A stretch of 64,000 bases of DNA, taken from contig CALVED010000001.1 in assembly GCA_944326485.1 (NCBI GenBank), positions 248,001 through 312,000 of the forward strand. The letters run 5' to 3'. Below the pieces are notes generated by a model, which was given only the letters and a program-made list of their open reading frames with translations, ran no database searches and was not told where the DNA came from. Source of the stretch: Candidatus Gastranaerophilales bacterium (lineage in GTDB: Bacteria > Cyanobacteriota > Vampirovibrionia > Gastranaerophilales > Gastranaerophilaceae). A program made the position numbers and the translations under genes. Every line of letters starts with the position of its first letter. Positions within the stretch are counted from its first letter, which is position 1. This document shows, in pieces, positions 1 through 8,045 of this stretch.

Positions 1-95
1 ATTTTTTGCCATAATTCATAGGAACTAATTTCATGTTTGTCATAATTTTCCATTGTCAGCAATATTTCTTTTATAAATTTATAATCAAGCTTCAC
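1..95 (-). CDS. DUF2513-like protein, 5' part only
   Basis: An open frame starts with GTG at 95 and runs off the left edge, giving 31 residues that begin MKLDYKFIKEILLTMENYDK. This opening is typical of the small uncharacterised DUF2513 proteins, which are common in prophages and accessory regions; that match is from memory. The ribosome-binding site GTAGGAAA overlaps the stop codon of the restriction gene upstream, so the two are probably translationally coupled. No function can be given. Confidence 0.55.
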   Translation of the reverse strand, partial: MKLDYKFIKEILLTMENYDKHEISSYELWQK

Positions 96-99
96 TTTC

Positions 100-2808
100 C
101 TACCCCACCAGTGCTAATGACAAATCATCAAGGATTGAGTCAAGGTCTTGCCCAAAAACTTGGCGAGCTTTGAATATTCCGCCTTTATCTGATAGTGCAT
201 CTTGCATATCTTCTGTATCAACATATGCATTTGCTACGATGTAATCTTTGATAATTGTCAAAAGTTCCTTTTGTTCTTTTGTAAATTCTATACCGCGTTT
301 TATTTGACGACCTTTCCACAATTCAAAACGAGAGTTTGCAACAGATGAAAAATCTTCTAAAACTTCATCTTGACCAATTGCAAAACGTACAAGTTGTACA
401 AGGTTTGTCAACAATTTTGCGGGGTCTTGCGTGTTTTTAACTTTATCTTGTTCTATAAGTTTATATGCGTTCCAAATTCCGACAACTTCTAACGGCGGAA
501 TTTCTGTTGCAAGTTTGTTTGATAATTCTTTTATTTTTTCATAAGTCAAATGACGTGTTTTGTATTGTGTATTATAAATAATTAAAAGTGCATCAATTTT
601 ATCTTTGTTCTGTTCAATAAAATCTTTAAAGCTTTTAACAGTTTCTTGTGCTTTTTTAAGGCTAAATTCAGATGTTATAACTTCATCAGTTGAATATACA
701 TCTATAACCAAATGTGATTTTGAAGCGAGGTCAAGCAAAAGTTGTCTTAATGCAGGTTGATTAAATGGTTTTACTGCTTCATCTCTTAACTGTTCAATTT
801 CTTTTTCTGTCTTATTTTCTATAAGGTCATAATCAATTGTATCCATTATTTCATTTGCAATTTTGGATAGTGTTTTGCCTTGAGTATACTCTTGAACTTT
901 TTGAATATCGTCTTTTTCAAGGTTTGCTTCAAGTCTTGCAATTCTACCTGCTAGAGTTGATAGTGTATCTTCATCAATTGCACCTTGTGCGACATCTTCC
1001 AATAGTTTTTTTAAAGATACTGTTTTCTTTCTTTCAAGTGGTTGAGAAACAGATTTTTTGCTTTCTGTAACACCTACTGCATCAATCAAATAAAAATGAT
1101 TTTTCACATTTGCATTCGGAGTTACACCTTTTAAATCTGTAGATGTTATTGTTCTTACACCTCTTCCCTTCATTTGCTCATAATAGAGTTGAGATTTTAC
1201 ATCACGCATAAAAATCAAAACTTCAAGAGGCTTAATATCTGTACCTGTTGCAATCATATCAACAGTTACAGCAATTCTAAATTGAGGGTCTACCCTAAAT
1301 GATTTAATAATTTCTTCGGGTTTTTCCTGTGTAACATTGTATGTAATTTTTTTACAAAAATCGTTTCCTTTTCCAAAAACTTCTCTTGTAATTCTTACTA
1401 TCTCTTCTGCGTGATTATCATCTTTTGCAAAAATTAGAGTTTTTGGAATCCAAGTTGGTTCACGCTCCGGAAATAACTGCGTAAATATTGCCTGTTTATA
1501 TGTTTCTAAAACTGTTCTTATTTGGTTTGGCGCCAAAACAGACCTATCTAAAGCATTTTTATCATAAACAATATCATCAGAAAGTTGTTCATAAATAACT
1601 TTTCTTGTCTTTTTATCTCTTATGGGAACTGTAAAACCAGCTTCTACCTTACTGCCATATTCACCAATTTTAGTTTTAATCCTATATATTTCACAATCAA
1701 CATTGACTTTGTCTATAATAGAACGCTCCAAAGGATATTCTGATACTACATTCTTATTAAAATATCCTAAAGTATAAACAGACGGAGTCGCTGTTAATCC
1801 AATTGTAAATGCATCAAAATATTCAAGAACTTGTTGCCATTCACCATAAATACTTCTATGGCATTCATCTACAATTACAAAATCAAAAAACTCAGGTGGT
1901 ATTTGCGGATTATATACAACTTCTTTGGGCTTACCCAAAGAACCCAATTCATAAGCTGAAACTTCTTCATTTGTTTCATCATAATCTTCTTCACCGCATA
2001 GCATAGAATAAAGTCTTTGAATAGTTGTTATAACTACTTTTGCGTCTTTATCAATTTTATTATGTTGCAACTGTTGAGCAATATAGACTTCTGTAAATTT
2101 TCTGTTTTCATCTTGCAAAAGGAAATTATCAAACTCTTTTTTTGTTTGTTTGCCTAAGTTGTTTCTATCTACTAAAAATAAAACTCTTTTGGCTTTTGCA
2201 AATTTCAACAGGCGATAAACAAAATTACAAGCTGTAAAAGTTTTTCCTGCACCTGTAGCCATATGTATTAAAGAACGTTTCTTATTATTAGCTAATGATT
2301 GTTCTAAGCCTTCAATCGCTTCTACTTGGCACGCTCTTAAACCTGTTACATTTAATGCAGGCATGTTCTTTAAATTATTTCTTAGTGTAGAGGTTTGGTT
2401 TAATAACTCAAACAATGTTTCTGGTCTATGAAAATTAAAAATTCTTCGAGAACACGCATTTATATCTCGTCCGTCAGTAAAATAAATTTCTTCAGAATTT
2501 GTTTCATAAATAAATGGTAAGGGCATTTGCCAAGAACGAGTTTTTTCAGGAAGATGACAAGAATAACCCTTTGATTGAGTTTCTACACCACTCAATGAGA
2601 GCCCTGCTTTTTTTGCTTCAATTACTCCACAGGCTTTACCATCAACAAAAAGTAAATAATCAGCCTCAGAATTATCCTGCATTAAAAATTCTCTAACTGC
2701 AACACCTAATGAAGCATTCCTATTGAACTCTTTTCTATCTTGAATTACCCAACCTGCTTGGGTTAATTCTTCATCTATTTTTAATCTTGCTTTTTCTTCC
2801 GGATTCAT
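100..2808 (-). CDS. hsdR: Type I restriction enzyme R subunit (HsdR, EcoEI/EcoAI-like)
   Basis: This is the motor and nuclease subunit of a type I restriction-modification enzyme, which translocates DNA and cuts unmodified foreign DNA. Of 902 residues, the N-terminal PD-(D/E)xK nuclease shows D50, E64 and K66 (AD-YLLFVDG-KACGVIEAK). The SF2 helicase has Walker A ATGAGKT at 184-190, DECH at 314-317 and GLTATP near 340. The C-terminus (YVDTEDMQDAL onwards) resembles the EcoEI R C-terminal domain that binds the methylase core. GAGGA lies just before the ATG. No hsdM or hsdS is in the window; transcription runs left, so they may lie beyond the partial DUF2513-like gene. Without them its restriction role is inferred from the family. 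Confidence 0.88.
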   Translation of the reverse strand: MNPEEKARLKIDEELTQAGWVIQDRKEFNRNASLGVAVREFLMQDNSEADYLLFVDGKACGVIEAKKAGLSLSGVETQSKGYSCHLPEKTRSWQMPLPFIYETNSEEIYFTDGRDINACSRRIFNFHRPETLFELLNQTSTLRNNLKNMPALNVTGLRACQVEAIEGLEQSLANNKKRSLIHMATGAGKTFTACNFVYRLLKFAKAKRVLFLVDRNNLGKQTKKEFDNFLLQDENRKFTEVYIAQQLQHNKIDKDAKVVITTIQRLYSMLCGEEDYDETNEEVSAYELGSLGKPKEVVYNPQIPPEFFDFVIVDECHRSIYGEWQQVLEYFDAFTIGLTATPSVYTLGYFNKNVVSEYPLERSIIDKVNVDCEIYRIKTKIGEYGSKVEAGFTVPIRDKKTRKVIYEQLSDDIVYDKNALDRSVLAPNQIRTVLETYKQAIFTQLFPEREPTWIPKTLIFAKDDNHAEEIVRITREVFGKGNDFCKKITYNVTQEKPEEIIKSFRVDPQFRIAVTVDMIATGTDIKPLEVLIFMRDVKSQLYYEQMKGRGVRTITSTDLKGVTPNANVKNHFYLIDAVGVTESKKSVSQPLERKKTVSLKKLLEDVAQGAIDEDTLSTLAGRIARLEANLEKDDIQKVQEYTQGKTLSKIANEIMDTIDYDLIENKTEKEIEQLRDEAVKPFNQPALRQLLLDLASKSHLVIDVYSTDEVITSEFSLKKAQETVKSFKDFIEQNKDKIDALLIIYNTQYKTRHLTYEKIKELSNKLATEIPPLEVVGIWNAYKLIEQDKVKNTQDPAKLLTNLVQLVRFAIGQDEVLEDFSSVANSRFELWKGRQIKRGIEFTKEQKELLTIIKDYIVANAYVDTEDMQDALSDKGGIFKARQVFGQDLDSILDDLSLALVG

Positions 2809-2899
2809 TTTTCCTCAATCTTCTTTAACAATTTTAGCATAGAAGTTGAGTTTTGTAAGGTTTACTTACAATGTATAACGATACTTATTCATTCATTTT

Positions 2900-3658
2900 T
2901 TATTTACATTGTTCATAATTTTGTATCGCTTCATTAATTTCATCTTTCGTAATTCGTGGTCTTTCTAGCGAATATAATATTGAGTTCTTAAAATATGTAT
3001 TATAATAACGTATAGTCCACATTATTTTTTGTTTTACTTTTTTATTATTTTTATATGTTCTAAGCATTTCTAAAAGATTATCTTTAAATGTTACATAATC
3101 AAAAGTGTCACAAAATTGAAAAACATTTAAAAATAATTCATTGTTTCTATCCTGCATAAGATAACAATAACTATGGGGTTCAGAAACTTTTATTCTTACA
3201 AGTATTCTTGGAACTTTTGCTTTTTCTTCTTCTAATTGAACTGCTTCAACAAGACCTTTTCCATAAACAATAATCTTGTTATGAAAAAATTCTCCTTCAA
3301 CAATAGCACCACGCATTAAATAGCCATAACGTAATATCTCATTATAAATATTTGCTACAATATTAAATAATACAGCTATTTTGCTGTCTCTTTGTTCATC
3401 AATTTCTTTTAATTCAATAGCAAGTATTATATTATCCGAAAATATTTTTACAAATATTTCTTCTTTATTTTTAAAAACTCCACCACCTGCTTCCGAAATA
3501 GCATCTTCCATGAACATATTCAAGTGATTTAAAAAACTAAAATCATCATCATTATAAATTATTTGCGTTACACCAAGTATATCCAAATATGCTATTAAGT
3601 ATCTTGTTGCTTTATAATTAGTTTTCGGATATGAACATTCACCACATCGGAGAGTCAT
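2900..3658 (-). CDS. Protein with a class III nucleotide cyclase-like core
   Basis: This 252-residue soluble protein has no confident name. The order of motifs resembles a class III adenylate/guanylate cyclase: AYLDILG (D26) at the first strand, FSDNIILAI (D75) at the metal-binding hairpin, RGAIVEGEF (116-124), and YGKGLVEAVQLEE followed by VPRILV (132-154). Both aspartates expected to bind metal are present. An N-terminal CGEC (5-8) could bind metal. AAAGGT precedes the start. It sits upstream of hsdR on the same strand with a 91-bp gap, so a defence-island role such as a signal-nucleotide cyclase is conceivable. No adjacent effector gene is visible. The cyclase reading is inference from motif order. 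Confidence 0.45.
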   Translation of the reverse strand: MTLRCGECSYPKTNYKATRYLIAYLDILGVTQIIYNDDDFSFLNHLNMFMEDAISEAGGGVFKNKEEIFVKIFSDNIILAIELKEIDEQRDSKIAVLFNIVANIYNEILRYGYLMRGAIVEGEFFHNKIIVYGKGLVEAVQLEEEKAKVPRILVRIKVSEPHSYCYLMQDRNNELFLNVFQFCDTFDYVTFKDNLLEMLRTYKNNKKVKQKIMWTIRYYNTYFKNSILYSLERPRITKDEINEAIQNYEQCK

Positions 3659-3749
3659 TTTTTTAAACCTTTCTTTAATTAATTATATATAATTTTGAAA
3701 AAATTACTTATAATAATTTCTTATAATCCCGCTTTTAACATTGAACAAA

Positions 3750-3779
3750 TTTGTTTATTATTTCGTTATAATAAACAAA
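3750..3779 (+). promoter_or_regulatory. Perfect 12-bp inverted repeat over a -10 box
   Basis: TTTGTTTATTAT and ATAATAAACAAA form a perfect inverted repeat around a 6-nt loop TTCGTT. TATAAT at 3767-3772 overlaps the right arm and a purine-rich SD (AGAGGGG) follows at once. A second palindrome, AACAAATTTGTT, overlaps the left arm at 3744-3755. It looks like the promoter/operator of the secreted YG-repeat gene; no binding protein can be named. Confidence 0.5.
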
Positions 3780-3792
3780 GAGGGGTGTTTTT

Positions 3793-4206
3793 ATGAAAAA
3801 AATTATTGCTGTTTTTATTTTATTTTTCTTTGCCTGTCCTGTATTAGCTGTTAATTCGTATAATAAATACGGTCACAAAGAAGGTTCTTACAATGTAAAC
3901 TCAAATGGGAATATTACTGAATATGATAAATACGGAGCTAAAAAAGCCAGCTACAAAAAAACTTCATCCGGTTACAATTCTTACGATAAATATGGAAGAA
4001 AAACAGGCTCGTTTAAAGAAACATATTCAGGCTATAATTCTTATGACCAATACGGTAGAAAAACAGGCAGTTATAAAACAAACTCCAACGGCGTAACCAC
4101 TAAATATGATGAATATGGAAGAAAAACAGGTTCTTTCAAAAAAGATTCTACAGGCACTATTACTGAATACGACAAATACGGAAGAAAAGTCAGAAGTTTC
4201 AAGTAA
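3793..4206 (+). CDS. Secreted YG-repeat protein
   Basis: The 137-residue product has a signal peptide (MKKIIAVFILFFFACPVLA). The rest is six tandem repeats of about 20 residues built on YDKYGRKTGSFK plus a Ser/Thr/Gly-rich spacer. The repeats are also visible as ~60-bp DNA repeats, so unit number may vary between strains. The mature protein is basic and rich in Tyr, Lys, Gly and Ser. No catalytic motif is present. Similar basic YG-repeat exported proteins occur in many host-associated Gram-negatives with no known role; envelope or surface location is inferred from the signal peptide. AGAGGGG at 3778-3784 is a good SD. Confidence 0.7.
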   Translation: MKKIIAVFILFFFACPVLAVNSYNKYGHKEGSYNVNSNGNITEYDKYGAKKASYKKTSSGYNSYDKYGRKTGSFKETYSGYNSYDQYGRKTGSYKTNSNGVTTKYDEYGRKTGSFKKDSTGTITEYDKYGRKVRSFK

Positions 4207-4208
4207 AT

Positions 4209-4334
4209 TAATTTAATCTAGTATCACAATTTGTTACAGAGTTATCCTCGCTAACAAAGTACTCACCATTTAAAAACGCCACTTAAAAAAATTTCACTCA
4301 CTCTTTCAGCTTATCGTGAATTTTTTCTCGGACA
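4209..4334 (+). repeat. Interspersed intergenic repeat, copy 1 (short form)
   Basis: Begins TTTAATCTAGTATCAC and ends TTTTTTCTCGGACATT. It has hairpin 1 (TTTGTTA...TAACAAAG, loop with GAGTTATCCTCG) and hairpin 2 (TTCAC...GTGAA flanked by A and T runs). Its right edge runs into CTATATT, which supplies the TAG stop of the convergent membrane gene. The A/T-flanked hairpin could act as a terminator for both flanking genes. Confidence 0.8.
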
Positions 4335-4336
4335 TT

Positions 4337-5293
4337 CTATATTTCAGGGCTTAAAATATTTTCATTTTGCCCTTTAAATAAAACCATTGCAACTGAGCTC
4401 AACACTACAGAACCTATTAGTACTTCTATTGGAAACATTAAAAGTAAATCTTTATCTAATATCATTGGGATTAACAATATAGCACCTGATGGAGGGAAGT
4501 TTATTTTTACTTTGTTTAAAACAACAAACAATACCAAGCAAGATAACATTGTACATAATGAAAGCGGAATATTTAAATATACATTAAAGAATAATCTGCA
4601 AAAACTTCCAATAAAAGCACTGAATGTCATTAATGCTACTATATACACAGGCCTTTTTCTTGCCGGACTATTAACATTTGAAAGCTCTGTAAACATTACT
4701 ATTAATGGTGGAGCTAAAAAATATATTTGATGTGTATTAAATGGAATAAGTGCTATTAATCCAAATACTATTAATAATTTTGACCACTTTATTATTTGTT
4801 CTTTTAATTTGAATTGGCAAGGAACAAATTTATTAACAGGCCTAAAATGAAACTTTTCCATAATCCATTGTGCAAAAATTATTATCAATGCCATTATCAT
4901 TACAGCAATAGGATAAACTAAACTTGTTGTTTTTAAATATACAGGCAATATACAAGCTGAAATAATCGGAACAAAATTTGTTCTGAAAATTGTTAATATA
5001 ATACCTGTAAATGCAAAACAGATACATACTTGAAAAATTAAAGGCAAAGGACAATAACGAACAATTAAAACACCAAATAATGCGGCTAAAGACATTAACA
5101 AGAAAATTCTTCTTTTATTTACTTTCCAAGGCTGCTGCTCTGAGACCCAAGCTCCTATTGTTAATGCACAAATTTCAGGAAAGATAATTTCCTTTTCTCC
5201 GCTTAATTCTGCCAACCATACCATTGAAATTGCCAATAGTACACCAAATAAATAACGCTCTAATCTTACTGTTTTTAAAACTTTTGTATCCAT
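4337..5293 (-). CDS. HPP-like multi-pass membrane protein
   Basis: The 318-residue integral membrane protein has about eight to nine hydrophobic segments in two halves separated by a charged cytoplasmic stretch (residues ~145-170). The second half contains NFPPSGAILLIPMIL, reminiscent of the small-residue/proline motif of HPP-family membrane proteins. The assignment is tentative and the substrate, if any, is unknown. It starts 18 bp after the bcp stop on the same strand and is probably co-transcribed with it. Its stop codon lies in the edge of intergenic repeat copy 1. Confidence 0.45.
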   Translation of the reverse strand: MDTKVLKTVRLERYLFGVLLAISMVWLAELSGEKEIIFPEICALTIGAWVSEQQPWKVNKRRIFLLMSLAALFGVLIVRYCPLPLIFQVCICFAFTGIILTIFRTNFVPIISACILPVYLKTTSLVYPIAVMIMALIIIFAQWIMEKFHFRPVNKFVPCQFKLKEQIIKWSKLLIVFGLIALIPFNTHQIYFLAPPLIVMFTELSNVNSPARKRPVYIVALMTFSAFIGSFCRLFFNVYLNIPLSLCTMLSCLVLFVVLNKVKINFPPSGAILLIPMILDKDLLLMFPIEVLIGSVVLSSVAMVLFKGQNENILSPEI

Positions 5294-5311
5294 ATATTTG
5301 AAAAAATAAAA

Positions 5312-5749
5312 TTATTGATTTAAATATTCAATAACTTCATCAACATGACCTTTAACTTTTACTTTTCGCCACTCTTTTTGAATGTTACCATTCTCGTCCA
5401 AAATAAAAGTAGAACGTTCAATCCCCATGTATTTTTTACCGTACATAGATTTTTCTTTCCAAACATCAAATTGTTCTGCTAAAAGATGTTCTGGATCTGA
5501 TAATAAAACAAAATTTAAGCTCTGTTTTTCTTTGAATTTCAAATGGCTTTTTATACTGTCAGGACTAACACCAACAACCTTGGCATACTTTGTTATACGG
5601 TTAATATTATCCCTAAAGTCACAAGCTTCTTGAGTACAACCTGATGTATTATCTTTTGGATAAAAATATAAAACAACTCGCTCACCTTTAAAATCGTTTA
5701 TATCGAATAACTGCTCATTTCCTTCAATATCAATACCGTATAATTTCAT
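5312..5749 (-). CDS. bcp: Thiol peroxidase, Bcp/PrxQ-type peroxiredoxin
   Basis: This cytoplasmic peroxiredoxin reduces H2O2 and organic hydroperoxides using thioredoxin as donor. The 145 residues are normal length for the family. The active-site block is FYPKDNTSGCTQEACDF, with peroxidatic Cys in SGCT and resolving Cys five residues on, the atypical 2-Cys arrangement of PrxQ. FILDENGNI and the closing VDEVIEYL are also typical. AAGGAG lies 8 bp before the ATG. It fits the window's other oxidative-stress genes (PerR, rubredoxin, flavodiiron protein), though it is not linked to them. Confidence 0.92.
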   Translation of the reverse strand: MKLYGIDIEGNEQLFDINDFKGERVVLYFYPKDNTSGCTQEACDFRDNINRITKYAKVVGVSPDSIKSHLKFKEKQSLNFVLLSDPEHLLAEQFDVWKEKSMYGKKYMGIERSTFILDENGNIQKEWRKVKVKGHVDEVIEYLNQ

Positions 5750-5861
5750 TTAACGCTCCTTTTTTATAAGGATAACATAAAATTAATTAATAAATATTGG
5801 TAATTAATATGGAGAATAATATATTAATAAACAATTAAAATATTTTTTTAGTTAAAAGAAC

Positions 5862-5984
5862 ATTTAATCTAGTATCGCACTTTGTTTGCGAGGATGACTC
5901 GGTAACAAAGTACTCACCTTTTAAAAACGCCACTCAAAAAAATTCACTCACACTTTCAGATTATAGTGAATTTTTTTCGGACAA
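5862..5984 (+). repeat. Interspersed intergenic repeat, copy 2 (short form, hairpin-1 loop flipped)
   Basis: Begins TTTAATCTAGTATCGCAC and ends TTTTTTTCGGACAAA. The loop of hairpin 1 reads GCGAGGATGACTCGG, the reverse complement of the loop in copies 1, 4, 6 and 8, while the flanks keep the normal orientation. Hairpin 2 has perfect 13-bp arms (5936-5948 and 5965-5977), ending in seven T on the plus strand. Confidence 0.82.
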
Positions 5985-5986
5985 AT

Positions 5987-6010
5987 AAAAAGAGCCTTAA
6001 TGGCTCTTTT
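5987..6010 (-). terminator. Rho-independent terminator after tRNA-Ala
   Basis: AAAAAGAGCC and GGCTCTTTT form a short hairpin with loop TTAAT and T runs on both sides. It lies 9 bp downstream of the tRNA on the minus strand. Confidence 0.75.
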
Positions 6011-6018
6011 ATTAATTT

Positions 6019-6091
6019 TGGAGGATAGGAGGCTCGAACTCCTGACCCCCTGCGTGCAAAGCAGGTGCTCTACCAACTGAGCTAATCCCCC
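6019..6091 (-). tRNA. tRNA-Ala (anticodon UGC)
   Basis: The minus strand folds as a full cloverleaf. The acceptor GGGGGAT pairs with ATCCTCC, the D arm contains AGCTCAGTTGGTAGAGC, and the anticodon loop CTTTGCACG has anticodon TGC. The T arm is AGGAG-TTCGAGC-CTCCT. The discriminator is A and no 3' CCA is encoded. Confidence 0.95.
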
Positions 6092-6182
6092 TCTCGAGTT
6101 TGCTTGCCCTCTCGGACTCACAAGTTTATATTATCATGTCATAAAAAAAAATCAACTCTATTTTTTTATTTTTTTATTTTAT

Positions 6183-7970
6183 TTATTTCTTTATATCTGC
6201 TATTATTTTCTTTAGCCTCTCTTTTCCATCTTTCGGAAATAATTTCATTGATGTTCTTATTAAATCTACTGCTGACTTCTTCTTCTGTACCAGCACTAAA
6301 AATCTTGCATAATCTTCTAAATATTCTATGTTTAAAGGAGATAACCTTTTCGCTAATGAATAATTTACTATAGCTGCTTCATTATCTTTTATTTTCTCAC
6401 AGCATTTTGCCATATAATATCTATATTCACTATTTGATACATCTATATCTGCTGCTTCTTTATAATAACTATATGCTGGCTCATATTCTTCTATTTTATA
6501 ATATAATTTTGCTACGCATTCATAATATTCTACATTATTAGGATTTATAGAGAGCGCTGTTTTATAATTTTTTATAGCTTTATCTATATCATTTTTTGCC
6601 TCTGATATTTTACCTTTCAAATAATATATTTCTGCAACATTCATATCTAATTTTAAAGAAATATCAATATTTAATTCTGCTTTTTCATATTCTTTATTTT
6701 CTAAATATATTCTGGAAAGAAGAATATATGCGTTAATATACTTATCATTTATTTTAATTATTTTTATACAAATATCTTCAGAATTTTTATAATCTCCTAT
6801 TTCAAAATAATACCTTGCTAATTCATAATTATACTCATAAGATTGATTATTTTTTGAAATAGCTAATTTTATATTATCTATAGCTTTATTCCACATATTT
6901 AATTTAGAATAATATAGAGCAATTGCATAGTATGCAAAGTCACTTTTATCAATATTTTTTGAAATTTTTTCAACTGTTTTTGCCGCCGCTGAAATATCAT
7001 TTTCCTTTATCAATATAAGCAGATTTAATGCTAAAGCAGAAACATATTCATTGTTTATTGATAATATATAATCAACAATTCTTTTTGAAAGTGAATATTT
7101 TTCATTTATATAATACAAATAAGCAAGCGTATAATTATATAACAAGTTCTCATGATCTAAGGTAACAGCCCTGCTATAATTTTCTTCTGCTTCGCTCATA
7201 AAACCTTTTATAGCAAATGTCACACCAAGTTTATAAAAATATTCCCCATTTTTATCATTCAATTTAACTGCAAGCATATAATATTTAATTGCATCATCGT
7301 ACTTACACTTTATATAATTTATTTCGGCTAACAAATAAAAAATTCTATCATTTTCTGAATGCTTTAATAAATTAAGCAGAAGACCTTCTGCTTTCTCATA
7401 TTCAGCATTATAGAATAATATTTCTGCAACTTTACTGCCAGCATCTACATTATTCTCATCAGCTTCAAATGATTTTTTATAAAACTCTTTTGCTATATTT
7501 TCTCTATCTGTTTGAGAATATGCTAGTCCAACATAATAATATATTTTACTTGAATTTAAAGCATTTGCCTTTGAATTATATAATTCTATTATTTTTTCAT
7601 AATTAGACTTCTTATATAAAAGTTCAAAAATCTCTTCTGTTACTTTTATTAACTCTGAATTACTATTGAAAATAATTGTAAATTGCTCTATTGCTTTATC
7701 ATAATTCAAAAGTTTTTTATAAAGCATTGCTAGAAAATATCTGTTTTCATAGTCATCAGGATGTTTTAATAAAATTTGCTCATAAAAACTTACAGCTCTA
7801 TCATTTTGACACAATTTTGAATATAAATAAGCAAGCTCACTCATTACTTCACAACTATCATTATCAATTGCAAGTGCTTTATAAAAGTAATCTATTGCCT
7901 CTTTATAACTTCCTTCAGACTTATACTTGAAAGCCTGTTTTATATATTGTGTTAAATCATCTGCGCCCAT
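6183..7970 (-). CDS. Large tetratricopeptide-repeat protein
   Basis: The 595 residues are almost entirely TPR repeats, about fifteen units of ~34 residues, recognisable by spaced YxxA/LG and P/N turns (for example KEAIDYFYKALAID and DKAIKNYKTALSINPN). There is no signal peptide, membrane segment or catalytic domain, so it is probably a cytoplasmic or peripheral scaffold. It stands alone, divergent from uvrB across 75 bp. No clear SD precedes the ATG. It is very rich in Asn, Lys, Tyr and Ile, as expected at this base composition. Its partners cannot be read from the sequence. Confidence 0.85.
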   Translation of the reverse strand: MGADDLTQYIKQAFKYKSEGSYKEAIDYFYKALAIDNDSCEVMSELAYLYSKLCQNDRAVSFYEQILLKHPDDYENRYFLAMLYKKLLNYDKAIEQFTIIFNSNSELIKVTEEIFELLYKKSNYEKIIELYNSKANALNSSKIYYYVGLAYSQTDRENIAKEFYKKSFEADENNVDAGSKVAEILFYNAEYEKAEGLLLNLLKHSENDRIFYLLAEINYIKCKYDDAIKYYMLAVKLNDKNGEYFYKLGVTFAIKGFMSEAEENYSRAVTLDHENLLYNYTLAYLYYINEKYSLSKRIVDYILSINNEYVSALALNLLILIKENDISAAAKTVEKISKNIDKSDFAYYAIALYYSKLNMWNKAIDNIKLAISKNNQSYEYNYELARYYFEIGDYKNSEDICIKIIKINDKYINAYILLSRIYLENKEYEKAELNIDISLKLDMNVAEIYYLKGKISEAKNDIDKAIKNYKTALSINPNNVEYYECVAKLYYKIEEYEPAYSYYKEAADIDVSNSEYRYYMAKCCEKIKDNEAAIVNYSLAKRLSPLNIEYLEDYARFLVLVQKKKSAVDLIRTSMKLFPKDGKERLKKIIADIKK

Positions 7971-8045
7971 ATATTTAATTATATTTTTAACTTCGAAAAT
8001 AGTAAAGCATAGAAATAATTATTATATTTAATATAAAATATAATT

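Noticed and set aside
3840..4206. Possible CRISPR array (regular ~60-bp repeats)
   Set aside because: The repeats are in frame, continuous and code for YDKYGRKTGSFK units after a signal peptide; there are no unique spacers and no cas genes.
4209..4334. Intergenic repeats as small ORF-bearing insertion sequences
   Set aside because: No open frame of useful length, no terminal inverted repeats at the edges and no transposase in the window.
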